A stretch of DNA of 52,049 nucleotides from Pseudomonadota bacterium (lineage in GTDB: Bacteria > Pseudomonadota > Gammaproteobacteria > Steroidobacterales > Steroidobacteraceae), in NCBI GenBank assembly GCA_021851405.1, contig JAJZDW010000026.1, positions 1 through 52,049 of the forward strand, written 5' to 3'. Positions 40,806 to 50,321 of the stretch are shown in pieces (the first letter of the stretch is position 1; every line of letters starts with the position of its first letter). The translations under genes and the position numbers were made by a program. The notes under the pieces were generated by a model that made no database searches, was not told the DNA's origin, and saw only the letters and a program-made list of their open reading frames with translations.

Positions 40806-42038
40806 CTATGCGGCGCGGACGCGTCCATGAGCGCCGAGGTCGGGCAGGAAGCCGGCCAGCAAGCCGATGAGCGGCAGCCAGGCACACAGCTCATAGACCA
40901 CCCGGATGCCGGAGACGTCGGCCAGCTGTCCGAGCACTGCTGCGCCAATGCCGCCCATGCCGAAGGCGAAGCCGAAGAACAGGCCGGCGACCGTGCCGGT
41001 GCGGCCCGGCAGCAGCTCCTGGGCATAGACGACGATCGCCGGGAATGCCGAGGCGAGGATCACCCCGATCGGCACGGTGAGCACGCCGGTCCAGAAGAGA
41101 TTCGCATGCGGCAGGATCAGCGTGAAGGGCAGCACCCCGACGATCGAGCCCCAGATCACGTACTTGCGCCCCATCCGGTCCCCGATCGGGCCGCCGATCA
41201 GCGTGCCGGCGGCGACCGCGCCGAGGAACACGAACAGGTGGATCTGCGCATCCTGGATCGAGACGTGGAAACGACTGATCAGATACAACGTGTAGTAGCT
41301 GGTGAGGCTCGCCAGGTAGAAGTACTTCGAGAAGATGAGCGCGAGCAGTACCACGATCGCCACGGTCACGTGCTTGCGGGTCGGGGCCGCAGCGGCGGCG
41401 CTCGGCACGGCGGTGGCGCGCGGCTTCAGGCGCTCCAGTCCGTGCGCGCGGTACCAGTGCCCGACCTGGAACAGCACGAACATGCCAACCAGCGCGGCGA
41501 ACGAAAACCACACCACGCTCGACTGGCCGTACGGCAGCACGATGAAGGCCGCGAGCAGCGGTCCGATCGATGAGCCGAGGTTGCCGCCGACTTGGAACAC
41601 CGACTGTGCCAGACCGTGGCGGCCGCCCGAGGCCATGCGGGCCACGCGTGAGGATTCGGGGTGAAACACCGAGGAGCCCGTACCGATCAGGGCAGCCGCG
41701 CCAAGCAGCAGAGCATAACTGTGGGCATAGGCGAGCAGCGCGAGCCCGATCAGCGTGAAGCCCATGCCGCTTGAGAGCGAGTAGGGGCGGGGGCGTGCGT
41801 CGGTGTAGCGGCCGATGAGCGGCTGAAGGATCGAGGCGGTGATCTGGTAGGTGAACGTCAACACCCCGATCTGTCCGAATGACAGGCCGTAATGCGCCTT
41901 GAGCATCGGGTACAGCGCCGGCAGGAGCGACTGCATCATGTCGTTCAGCAGGTGGCTGAAGCTGATGGCGGCCAGCACCGTGAAGGCGGTCTGGCTGGCG
42001 GCGTGCGCGGCGCTGGGGCGGGCGACGGTTTCGTTCAC
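40806..42038 (-). CDS. fsr: MFS transporter, fosmidomycin resistance (Fsr) type
   Basis: 410 residues with the twelve-segment MFS pattern. The N-terminal SFSHLLNDMMQSLLPALYPML and TFTYQITASILQPLIGRYTD sequences match the Fsr group, and GSSVFHPESSRVARMASGGR is highly characteristic. The second half has the loop motif GGPIGDRMGRKYV. Fsr exports fosmidomycin and probably other small molecules; the natural substrate is unknown. The start is GTG at 42038 with GGAG seven bases upstream. A proline- and alanine-rich loop separates the halves. Confidence 0.88.
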   Translation of the reverse strand: MNETVARPSAAHAASQTAFTVLAAISFSHLLNDMMQSLLPALYPMLKAHYGLSFGQIGVLTFTYQITASILQPLIGRYTDARPRPYSLSSGMGFTLIGLALLAYAHSYALLLGAAALIGTGSSVFHPESSRVARMASGGRHGLAQSVFQVGGNLGSSIGPLLAAFIVLPYGQSSVVWFSFAALVGMFVLFQVGHWYRAHGLERLKPRATAVPSAAAAAPTRKHVTVAIVVLLALIFSKYFYLASLTSYYTLYLISRFHVSIQDAQIHLFVFLGAVAAGTLIGGPIGDRMGRKYVIWGSIVGVLPFTLILPHANLFWTGVLTVPIGVILASAFPAIVVYAQELLPGRTGTVAGLFFGFAFGMGGIGAAVLGQLADVSGIRVVYELCAWLPLIGLLAGFLPDLGAHGRVRAA

Positions 42039-42156
42039 GGGTGGCTCCGGCTGAAGCTCCTACTGTGCCGGATCGGGCGCGTGCCCGCCTCTCCCTTTGG
42101 AAGTGTCCGGGCCGTCCCACGGCGGGGACGGCCCGGGTCGCTCCGGTGGCGGCCGA

Positions 42157-42999
42157 TCAGTTCGTCGGCGGAGTACTCGCCGGTGGCGTGCTGCTCGAGC
42201 TCGAATTCCCCTGCTCGAGCGGATAGGCCTGGGCGGCCGGTGAGCCGCTCGCCGGGGTCGCGGCCGGCGCTGCGGGGCTCGCAGAGGACGCACCGCTCGG
42301 GCCGGCCGGCATGCCGGCGGCCGTGTCGACCGCATCGATGAATTGGCGTGCCGCGTAATCGGTGCTGCTGAGTGTGCCGTCCATGATCTGCGAGGCGTGC
42401 ACGTGCTTGCGGCGGTAGAAGGCCGCGTCCGCCCCGCTGTCGACGGTGAGCTCCGAACCGTCGACCGCTACGCCGGCGAACAGTCCCTGGTTGTGCGAAT
42501 AGGAGTACACGGCGGCATTGAAGGTCTGCACGGTGGCTGCCGAGGCCTGACGTCCGACCGGTCCGGCCGCCACCGAGGCCGATGCGCCCAGCGTGACCTT
42601 GCCGCCGCTCAAGCCCGCCACCCCCTTGCGCGAGGTGAACACCAGCACCAGGTCGGTCTTCTGCACACCCCACTGGAAGCCGAAACTGCCGCCCGTGAGG
42701 GTGATGAACACCGGGCTCGAGAAGCGCCCGTCGGGCTTGCGCACGACCAGCACGCCGTGGCCGCGCCGGGCGCCGAAGAAGAAGGCAACCTTGGTGAGAC
42801 CCGGAATCACCGCGATGCCGTAGGCGCGTTGCAGCAACCAGCTCGGAATGCCCTGGTCGCGAGTGCCCTGCAGGTCATGCAGCACCTGGGTGGCGAGCAG
42901 CAGGCGGCCTTCCTGGCGGGCTTGAGCGTGAGCGGCGACTGTCGTGAATGCGAACAGCACGCCGGCGAGTGCTGTGAGCAGGCGGGAACGAATGCGCAT
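42157..42999 (-). CDS. exported SYLF-domain (YSC84-like) protein
   Basis: 280 residues. A signal peptide (MRIRSRLLTALAGVLFAF to about AHAQA) precedes a SYLF domain of about 180 residues (GIAVIPGLTKVAFFFGARRGHGVLV, GSFGFQWGVQKTDLVLVF). The last 60 residues are a Pro/Ala/Ser-rich tail. SYLF domains bind phosphoinositides in eukaryotes; in bacteria these are periplasmic or surface proteins of unclear role. The frame is open further upstream, but ATG 42999 gives a clean signal peptide. It is on the minus strand, 118 bases before the MFS start. Confidence 0.85.
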   Translation of the reverse strand: MRIRSRLLTALAGVLFAFTTVAAHAQARQEGRLLLATQVLHDLQGTRDQGIPSWLLQRAYGIAVIPGLTKVAFFFGARRGHGVLVVRKPDGRFSSPVFITLTGGSFGFQWGVQKTDLVLVFTSRKGVAGLSGGKVTLGASASVAAGPVGRQASAATVQTFNAAVYSYSHNQGLFAGVAVDGSELTVDSGADAAFYRRKHVHASQIMDGTLSSTDYAARQFIDAVDTAAGMPAGPSGASSASPAAPAATPASGSPAAQAYPLEQGNSSSSSTPPASTPPTN

Positions 43000-43183
43000 G
43001 TCAGGTGTACTCCAGTGCCCGGGGCTGGGTGGTGCGAGCTGCGCGGCGACGCTGCGCACGATGGACTCGTCCTAACCCGACCCGATGCCGGAAGCTTACC
43101 GCAGACCGCGCGGCGATGGGAGTTGGGCGCAGTCGCCGCGCGCCCGTTCAGCGGTCGTTCAGCACCGGTGCATCGCGAGCCGC

Positions 43184-43669
43184 TCAGGCGCCGAGTTGTT
43201 CGAGCGCCGCGCCCGTGAGACGAAACGTCCGCCAGTCCTCCAGGGGACGAGCGCCGAGGTTGCGATAGAAGGCGATCGAGGGCGCATTCCACTCGAGCAC
43301 GGCCCACTCCAGGCGCGCGCAGCGCCGCTCGATGGCGAGGCGCGCGAGCCTGCACAGCAGTTGCCGGCCGATGCCCTGGCCGCGCAGGTGTTCCTTGACG
43401 TACAGGTCCTCCAGATAGAGACCGGGCTGACCCATGAACGTCGAATAGTTGTGAAAGAACAGCGCAAAGCCGACCGGCTCGTCCGCGGCGCTCGCGATCA
43501 GCACTTCCGCGTAAGGGCGCGCGCCGAACAGCGTCTCGCGCAGCTGCGCCTCGGTGGCGAGCACCTCGTGCTCGAGCCGCTCGTAGCGGGCGAGTGCGCG
43601 GATGAACTCGAGGATCTGCGCGGTGTCCGCTTCGCGCGCCGGGCGGATGTCGATCGCGATGGGGTTCAT
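43184..43669 (-). CDS. GNAT acetyltransferase, diamine (SSAT-like) type
   Basis: 161 residues. The acetyl-CoA motif is in YLEDLYVKEHLRGQGIGRQL (RGQGIG), followed by ARLEWAVLEWNAPSIAFY and GARPLEDWRTFRLTG. This order and wording match spermidine/spermine and thialysine N-acetyltransferases, so the substrate may be a polyamine or lysine analogue. It fits the polyamine genes elsewhere in the window, but that link is inference. Its ATG overlaps the PEP carboxylase stop (ATGA), so it is translated with that gene. Confidence 0.85.
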   Translation of the reverse strand: MNPIAIDIRPAREADTAQILEFIRALARYERLEHEVLATEAQLRETLFGARPYAEVLIASAADEPVGFALFFHNYSTFMGQPGLYLEDLYVKEHLRGQGIGRQLLCRLARLAIERRCARLEWAVLEWNAPSIAFYRNLGARPLEDWRTFRLTGAALEQLGA

Positions 43670-46383
43670 CCGGTGCTCTGCAGACCTTGCGCGATGCCGC
43701 TGGTGCTCACCAACAGCGCCTCGAACAGATCGCGGTCGGTGCGTCCGCCGGCGCGCCAGCGCGCCAGCAGATCGACCTGCATCAGGTTCATCGGATCGAT
43801 GTACGGGTTGCGCAGGCGGATCGTGCGCTGCAGCATCGGCTCGCGGTCGAGCAGTTCGGTGCTGTCGGTCACGACGAGCAACTGCTCGCGCGTCAGGTCG
43901 TACTCGGCGCGGATCACGTCGGCGAAGTGCCTGAGCGGCTCCGGGACGAGCGCGTGGTATGCCGCGGCGATCTCGAGGTCGGTGCGCGCGAGCATCGACT
44001 CGATGTCATCGATCAGGCTGCGCAGGAACATCCACTCCCGATACATCGTGCGCAGCGTCTGGGTCCCGTGCCGCTGCGCGGCACACTTCAGGCCCGTACC
44101 GGCGCCGAACCAGGCGGGCAGCAGATGGCGCGTCTGCGTCCACGCGTAGACCCACGGGACGGGCAGCAGCCCGTCGATGCCGTCGCCCTCGTGACGGTCA
44201 ACGGAGCGCGAGCCGACCTGCATCCGCTCGATGACGTCGATCGGCGTGACGGCGCGGAAGAACTCGTAGAACTCCGGCTGCTCGTGCACGAGCGCCCGGT
44301 ACGCATCACGGCTCGCCGCGCCGATCGTTGCCGCGCACTCGATGTACGGGGCCGGGGTCGGCTCCGCCGCGCGCCGTGCCGTGGTGAGACTGATCGCGTT
44401 GAAGGCCCGCTCGAGCGTGCGCATCGCGAGCGGCCGCAGGCCGTAGCCTTGCTTGATGGTCTCGCCCTGCTCACGCAGGCGCAGCACGCCGTTGGCGATG
44501 CCCGCCGGGGCGGATTTGACCAGCTGATCGATGCGCGTTCCGCCGCGCGCGAGACTCGCGCCGCGCACGTGCATCAGCGAGAAGCGCTGCGCGGTCGCGC
44601 CGAGAGCATCGGCGAGCGAGCGCTGCGCCTGATGCAGAGCGAAGCGCGAGGCGCAGGGGCCGGCCTCCATGTTGCTGTCGGAGTACCCGAGCAGTACGTG
44701 CTGGCGGCCGCCGCGGCCGGCCAGATGGCGCGCGTAGGCCGGCTCGGTGAGCAGTTGCTTCATGATCGATCCGCTGCGCTCGAGCGCACCGATCGACTCG
44801 AACTGTGGTGCGATGTCGAGCGTCACTTCGCCGCTTTCCTTGTCGAAGACCGACGCCCAGCGCGCCAGGAGCAAAGCGGCGAGCACGTCATCCGCCCCCT
44901 CGGTGCCGCTGACGACGAAGCAGCCGATCGCCCGGCGGCCGTAGCGGTGGCGGATCTGTGCGAACGTTTCGAATACCCCGAGGTTGCGCCGCGCCAGCGC
45001 GTCCAGCTCGACGCGCGGTCCGGCGTCCTTCACCAGTGCCTCGGCGAGCAGCCGCACGCGCTCGGCACTCGGGCGGCGCGGCCAGTCCGGATCGTTGTTG
45101 CCCTGCGCGATGATCTGGTGTAGCACGTTCGCGTGCTGGCGCACATCGATGCTGGCGAGGTGAAAGCCGAACGTGTCGATGCGCCGCAGCAGCCGGCGCA
45201 CCTGGAACAGGCCGGCGGTCGCGCCCTTGTTGGCCTGCAGGCTCACCGCGACCAGCTGCACGTCTTCGCGGAACTGGCGCGCGTTGTCGTAGCCCTTGCC
45301 CCGACCGTCCTGCGTCTCGCGCAGACGCTGCGCCAGCTGCGAGAAGAACAGCCGGTACGGCATGCGATCGCGCCGCCCGAGCGTCGCCGGCCGTGCCCCG
45401 GGAGCAAGGCGCGTGTATTCCTCGATGCGCTGCGTCAGTTCGGTCGAAACGCTGGTGCGGCGCTCGCCCTGCGAGAGTCGCTCGGCGAGCTTCTGACACT
45501 CGCCGATGTAGGCACTGAGCAGGATATGCTGGTGGCGCGCGAAGGTCTCGCGGATGGTGCGCGCATGCACGTCGGGGTGCCCGTCCATGTCCCCGCCCAC
45601 CCAGGAGCCAAAGCGCAGGATGCACGGCAGTTCGATCGACTCGGCCGGCACGCCGAACACCTTGGCGAGCGCCAGGGCGATTTCCTCGTAGAACGAGGGC
45701 ACGACCCGGTAGAGGATCTCCACCAGGTAGAACACGATCTGTTCGCGCTCATCGCCCACCGTCAGCTGCTTGCGCGGCAGCTCCTCGGTCTGCCAGGCGG
45801 TGGTCAGCTCGAAGCGGATGCCGCTCCAGAGGCTGCGCAGCTCCTGGGGCGTGAGCGTCGGGTTCATCCGATCGAGCATGCGCTGCGCGACCCGTTGCTG
45901 TTTGCGCAGCAGAGTGCGCCGCGTGGCCTGCAGGGAGTGAGCGGAGAAGACCGGTTCGATATTGAGCGAGCCGATCAGCTCGAGCATCTGCGCAAGCGTC
46001 ATGCCGCCGGCGGCGAGCTCTACGATCGCGCTCTCGACGCCGCCGGGCTGCGGATGATCGGTACTGCGGAAGTATTCGCGCCGCCGGCGGATGCGATGGA
46101 CGTTTTCGGCGAGATTGACGGTGCGGAACCACATCGAGAAGGCGCGCACCAGCTCGCGGGCGAGCGCCGGCGGGCGCTCGTGCACCGAGGCGGCCAGCTC
46201 CGCGGCCGCGCCGACGTCGCCCTCGCGCCGGGCGATCGCGGCGCGCCGGTCGAGTTCAACGAGCTCGAACAGCGGCTGCCCGCCCTGGTCACGCAGGATC
46301 TGTCCGATCAGTTCCCCGAGCGCATGCACGTCTTCGCGCAGCGCGGCGTGTTCGGGCGGAAATTGGATGTCACTGCGGTTCAC
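43666..46383 (-). CDS. ppc: divergent phosphoenolpyruvate carboxylase
   Basis: 905 residues, full PEPC length. Overall order and many blocks match PEPC (FGSWVGGDMDGHPDVH, VPWVYAWTQTRHLLPAWFGAG, DSTELLDREPMLQRTIRLRNPYIDPMN split by insertions). Several signature motifs deviate. TAHPTE is SAHSLQ (His about 149 kept). GYSDSxKDxG is GYSDSNMEAG (566-575), so the lysine equivalent to E. coli K546 is Met. HGRGGxxGRGG is HVRGASLARGG with both arginines kept. The C-terminal QNTG is QSTG. It may still make oxaloacetate, but altered activity is possible. The start is GTG 46383, with TACAAT about ten bases upstream and no ribosome site. Confidence 0.87.
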   Translation of the reverse strand: MNRSDIQFPPEHAALREDVHALGELIGQILRDQGGQPLFELVELDRRAAIARREGDVGAAAELAASVHERPPALARELVRAFSMWFRTVNLAENVHRIRRRREYFRSTDHPQPGGVESAIVELAAGGMTLAQMLELIGSLNIEPVFSAHSLQATRRTLLRKQQRVAQRMLDRMNPTLTPQELRSLWSGIRFELTTAWQTEELPRKQLTVGDEREQIVFYLVEILYRVVPSFYEEIALALAKVFGVPAESIELPCILRFGSWVGGDMDGHPDVHARTIRETFARHQHILLSAYIGECQKLAERLSQGERRTSVSTELTQRIEEYTRLAPGARPATLGRRDRMPYRLFFSQLAQRLRETQDGRGKGYDNARQFREDVQLVAVSLQANKGATAGLFQVRRLLRRIDTFGFHLASIDVRQHANVLHQIIAQGNNDPDWPRRPSAERVRLLAEALVKDAGPRVELDALARRNLGVFETFAQIRHRYGRRAIGCFVVSGTEGADDVLAALLLARWASVFDKESGEVTLDIAPQFESIGALERSGSIMKQLLTEPAYARHLAGRGGRQHVLLGYSDSNMEAGPCASRFALHQAQRSLADALGATAQRFSLMHVRGASLARGGTRIDQLVKSAPAGIANGVLRLREQGETIKQGYGLRPLAMRTLERAFNAISLTTARRAAEPTPAPYIECAATIGAASRDAYRALVHEQPEFYEFFRAVTPIDVIERMQVGSRSVDRHEGDGIDGLLPVPWVYAWTQTRHLLPAWFGAGTGLKCAAQRHGTQTLRTMYREWMFLRSLIDDIESMLARTDLEIAAAYHALVPEPLRHFADVIRAEYDLTREQLLVVTDSTELLDREPMLQRTIRLRNPYIDPMNLMQVDLLARWRAGGRTDRDLFEALLVSTSGIAQGLQSTG

Positions 46384-46412
46384 GGGCGGCCGATTGTAGC
46401 CCAGTGTGCCGG

Positions 46413-48389
46413 CTAACCGGCGAGCAGTACCGATTCGGCCCGCTCGAGCGCCTCGGACGTGCCGTACAGCACCAGCACGTCGCCCTCGCGCAGCACGGTG
46501 CTCTCGGCCGGGTCGCGCCCGAGGATGCCGCGGCGGCGCACGGCGGTCACGGCCGCCTGCACGCCTCGCTCGCGCGCCGCCGCGAGCGTGCGCCCGACGG
46601 CCCAGGCCCCGGGGGGCACGACCACGGATTTCACTTCGGTCGGACGCTCCTCGCTCTCCTCGCGGGCCGCGGCGTCGCCCTCGCCGACCACGGCACGCAG
46701 CACGCCGTAGCGCTGGCTGCGAATTCCGCCGACCAGACGCACCACTCGCGAGACCGGTACCTGCAGCAGCATCAGGACCTGCGAGACCAGCATCAGGCTC
46801 GCCTCGAACGTCTCGGGCACCACGTCGGTGGCGCCGGCGGCCTTCAGCTCCGCGGAGCGCGAATCATCGGCGGTGCGCACCAGGATGGGCACGTCGGGGC
46901 GCTGCGCGCGCGCGGTGCGCACGATGCCGAGCGCCGTACCGGGGTCAGAGAAGGTGACCACCAGCGCCGAGGCGCTCGAGAGACCTGCGAGTGCGAGGAT
47001 CTGCTCATCGGCGCTGTCGCCGTAGATCACCGGGTCGCCGGCCTGGCGGGCCGCCGCAATGCGCAGCGGATCCAGATCGAGCGCGATGTACTCGAAGCCC
47101 TGTGCTTCCAGAACGCGCGCGACATTCTGACCGACTCGCCCGAAGCCACAGAGAATGACGTGTTCGCGCCGACCGATGGCCCCGGTGGCTTCGCTCTCGC
47201 GCTCGAAGGCCGTGCGCTGCGGCGGACCGCGCTCGCGCAGCAGCAGCCGGGCGATGCGCTTGTTGTGATTCAGCAGCAGGGGGCTGAGCACCATCGAGAG
47301 CACCAGCGCGAGCAGCAGCGGCTGGCCGAAGTGCGGCGGCAGCACCCGATCGGTGAGCGCGACGCTGCCGAGGGCCACGCCGAACTCCCCGCCGATCGCG
47401 ATCACGATGCCGGTGCGCAGCGCCTTGAAGGGTGCTGGGGCGAACGGCCGGGTCACCAGCGCGGCGATGGCGGCCTTGAGCACCGTGATGAGTGCGAGCA
47501 GGCTGAGCACGCGACCGAGCTCGCCGGCGAGCTGGCGCACATCGAGCAGCATCCCCACCGACACGAAGAACACGCCGAGCAGAATGTCGCGGAACGGCCG
47601 CAGCACTGATTCGAGCTGGTGGCGGTACTCGGTCTCGGCCAGCATCACGCCGGCGAGAAAGGCGCCGAGCCCGGCCGACAGGTGCGCCAGGCGGCTGATC
47701 CAGGCCGCCCCGATCACCACCAGCAACGCGGCGAGCGTGAACAGCTCGCGCAGGCGGCTGTGGGCGATCTCGTGGAACAGCGGCCGCAGCAGCCAGCGGC
47801 CGGCGGCGAGCACCGCACCGATGGCGAGAGCGCCACCGGCCGCGGCGAGCAGTGCGGCGTGCAGGTCGAGGGGGCCCGCGCCCGGGCCGAGCGCCGAGGC
47901 GAGCGCGAGCAGCGGCACGAAGGCCAGGTCCTGGAACAGCAGCATGGCGAAGGCGAGCCGGCCGTGCGTGCGGTTCAGCTCGGCGCGCTCGGTGAGCTGC
48001 TGCAGCAGGATGGCGGTCGAACTCATCGCGATCGCGCCCCCGGCGACGACCGCGGCGGGCCAGGGGATTCCGGCCAGGCGTCCGAGCAGTGCGAACACCA
48101 GGGTCGTGGCGCCCACCTGGGCGGCGCCGAGGCCGAAGACCTCGCGCCGCATCGCGATCATCCGCGGCACCGAGACGTCCAGACCGAGGGTAAAGAGCAG
48201 AAAGGCGACCCCGAGCTCGGCGAGCAGGCGCACGGTGGCCGAGCCGTGCACCACACCGAGTGCGTAGGGGCCGCAGGCGAGGCCCACCGCCAGGTACGGC
48301 AGCGCCGTGGGCAGCGCGAGCCGGCGAGCCACGGTGACCAGCAGAACCGCGGCGGCCAGCAAAACGAGCATCTCGGTGAGCGGCTGCAT
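46413..48389 (-). CDS. CPA2 monovalent cation:proton antiporter with RCK domain
   Basis: 658 residues. The membrane domain (about 1-380) has LPYLAVGLACGPYALG and the CPA2 core FQDLAFVPLLAL with its exposed aspartate, plus SAGLGAFLAGVMLAE. A TrkA-N/RCK domain follows with ILCGFGRVGQNVARVLEAQG (NAD-binding), then a TrkA-C domain near the end (GDVLVLYGTSEAL). It resembles KefB/KefC and YbaL, exporting potassium in exchange for protons under ligand control. The ATG at 48389 lacks a ribosome site and has TACAAT about ten bases upstream. It is 29 bases upstream of the PEPC start on the same strand. Confidence 0.87.
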   Translation of the reverse strand: MQPLTEMLVLLAAAVLLVTVARRLALPTALPYLAVGLACGPYALGVVHGSATVRLLAELGVAFLLFTLGLDVSVPRMIAMRREVFGLGAAQVGATTLVFALLGRLAGIPWPAAVVAGGAIAMSSTAILLQQLTERAELNRTHGRLAFAMLLFQDLAFVPLLALASALGPGAGPLDLHAALLAAAGGALAIGAVLAAGRWLLRPLFHEIAHSRLRELFTLAALLVVIGAAWISRLAHLSAGLGAFLAGVMLAETEYRHQLESVLRPFRDILLGVFFVSVGMLLDVRQLAGELGRVLSLLALITVLKAAIAALVTRPFAPAPFKALRTGIVIAIGGEFGVALGSVALTDRVLPPHFGQPLLLALVLSMVLSPLLLNHNKRIARLLLRERGPPQRTAFERESEATGAIGRREHVILCGFGRVGQNVARVLEAQGFEYIALDLDPLRIAAARQAGDPVIYGDSADEQILALAGLSSASALVVTFSDPGTALGIVRTARAQRPDVPILVRTADDSRSAELKAAGATDVVPETFEASLMLVSQVLMLLQVPVSRVVRLVGGIRSQRYGVLRAVVGEGDAAAREESEERPTEVKSVVVPPGAWAVGRTLAAARERGVQAAVTAVRRRGILGRDPAESTVLREGDVLVLYGTSEALERAESVLLAG

Positions 48390-48787
48390 CGAAGAGGATT
48401 GTAGGGCGCCGCGACGGCGGGCGCGTTACGTCCGCCCGAAAGGGTGTGACTACGCATATGACCCACGGAGCCGGGAACCCGTCTCCTTGAGGTCATTTTC
48501 GGGCCGAGTGTGCGCCGTGGGGGCGATCCAGAGGGTTAACGTCCCAGGAAGTCCTCAGCACATGGCCCCGGGCTAGGGTGCGAGCCGCGCGCCACGGCGA
48601 CGCGCGGGCGTCGCCCCCGTAACAGCGGCCCTACGCACGCTGTCCCCTCTCTCGGCCACGAGCGCAACAGATCATAAGTATTTGTTCGTAATACAGTTTT
48701 TAATATATGCCGCAGATAAACCGAGAAAAGAGATGCGGTAAAACCTAGAAAATAGAGAACTCCTGAACCTAGATTCGAAATCCACCC
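48390..48787. other. 398-bp spacer, AT-rich towards the Fic gene
   Basis: No gene is seen. The left part is GC-rich and holds a degenerate palindromic sequence (48426-48463). The right part (48670-48787) is markedly AT-rich compared with the window. It contains GTATT and AATAC inverted at 48678-48682 and 48690-48694, and a possible promoter TTGTTC (48682-48687) and TATATG (48704-48709) with a 16-base spacer. The composition suggests imported DNA together with the Fic gene. Confidence 0.5.
48426..48463. repeat. degenerate copy of a palindromic repeat
   Basis: This stretch shares CGCCCGAAA, GGGTGT, ACTACGCAT and TGACC, in order, with the hairpin region at 50715-50753, where they are part of a perfect inverted repeat. 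Here the left arm is degraded. The two copies bracket the Fic gene, as a REP-type sequence or relic of the ends of an inserted segment. Confidence 0.5.
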
Positions 48788-50321
48788 ATGCCGACGCCCG
48801 CGACACTGCTGGCAAGTGCCCTCGAGCAGCTGAGCGCGCTCCAGCGGGCGGGGCGTGTGGCGATCCGCTCCGGCGATTTGCCGCGCGGCGCGCGCGAGCG
48901 GCTCCTGCGGAACGGCGTCCTGCAGGAAGTCATGCGAGGCTGGTACGTGCGGGCGAGCCCGGGCGAACAGGCGGGCGACACGACGGCGTGGTACGCGGCC
49001 TTCTGGCCGTTCGTCGCGAGCTATCTCGACTCACGCATCGGAACCGACTGGTGCGTCAGTGCGGACCCGTCGCTGCTGCTGCACGTCGGCGATCGGACCG
49101 TGCCCCGGCAACTGCTCGTGCGCTCGCCTCGCGGCAACAACAAGCCCACGCCGCTGATGCACGGCACCTCGGTGTTCGACGTGCGCCTCGAGCTGCCGCC
49201 GCCGGAAGAACGCGCGGTGATCGACGGTGTCCGCGCGATGACGCTGGGCGCATCGCTCGTGCATGCCTCGCCGGGGCTCTATCACGACCGCGTGGTGGAC
49301 GTGCGCGCCGCGCTTGTCACGATTCCCGACGCCTCCGACCTACTACGTCCGCTCCTCGCAGGTGGCAAGAGCAAAGTCGCGGGCCGGCTCGCCGGCGCTG
49401 CGCAACGTCGGACGCGAACGCGTCGCGGACGAGGTCCTCGCCGGAATGCGCACGGCAGGCTACGGAGTCCGGGAGAACGACCCCTTCGAAGATGCCGCCA
49501 CGGTCGTGTTTTCGAGCCGCGAGCGCTCGCCCTATGTGGGTCGGCTGCGTCTGCAGTGGGCGCGCATGCGTCCGATGGTGCTTGAGCATTTCCTGCCCGC
49601 GCCGGCCTCACCGGTCGCGGCGACCTACCCTCAGCAGGTGGACGACGTGTACCGCGCCGACGCGTACTACTCCCTGTCGATCGAGGGCTACACAGTCAGT
49701 GACGCTCTCATCGAGCGGGTGCGTTCGGGCCTATGGAACCCGGAGCACACCGAGCCGGACCGGCTCAATCGTAATGCGCTCGCGGCGCGCGGCTACTGGC
49801 AAGCGTTCCAGCGCGTGAAAGAGTCCGTGGCGCGCGTGCTCGCCGGCGAGAACGCCGGCGGGGTCGCCGAAGCAGCGCACGGGGGCTGGTATCGGGAACT
49901 GTTCGGGCCCCCGGTGGCGGCCGGCCGCCTGAATGCTGCTGCTCTCGGCGGATACCGCGCAGAACAGGTGTTCATCCGGCGCTCGATGCACGTGCCTCCA
50001 TCGGTCGAGGCGGTGCGCGATCTGATGCCCGAGGTCTTCGCGCTGCGGGCTGCGGAGCCGGAGCCGGCGGTGCGGGTCTTCCTCGGCCACTTCTTCTTCG
50101 TCTACGGGCATCCGTACAGGGATGGCCACGGTCGCATGGGCCGATTCCTGATGAACATGATGCTGGCGTCCGGCGGCTGGCCGTGGACCGTCGTAACGGT
50201 GGAGACGCGCGACGCATACCTGGCGGCGCTCGAAGAGGCGAGCGTGCGCCAGGACATCGTCCCGTTCACGCGCTTCCTCGCCGAGAGCGCGACCGCATCG
50301 GCGCGTCTGCATCGCGCATAG
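48788..50321 (+). pseudogene. Fic family protein with N-terminal wing/AbiEi-like domain, frameshifted
   Basis: Two overlapping frames form one protein. 48788 to about 49396 encodes an N-terminal domain like the AbiEi-type helix-turn-helix of some Fic regulators (LPRGARERLLRNGVLQEVMRG). The other frame, from 49398 to 50321, carries ALRNVGRERVADE, the inhibitory motif SLSIEG (SxxxEG) and the Fic site HPYRDGHGRMGR. The junction at GCCGGCGCTGCGC is consistent with loss of two bases. The Fic loop has His where most have Asn (HxFxDGNGR). Fic enzymes AMPylate proteins. It is either a recent pseudogene or a sequencing error. It follows an AT-rich spacer. Confidence 0.75.

Noticed and set aside
48788-49585. 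N-terminal Fic-region frame as an independent antitoxin gene
   Set aside because: After about 49396 the frame turns to Arg-rich shadow sequence, while the homologous continuation is in the other frame; it is one broken gene.
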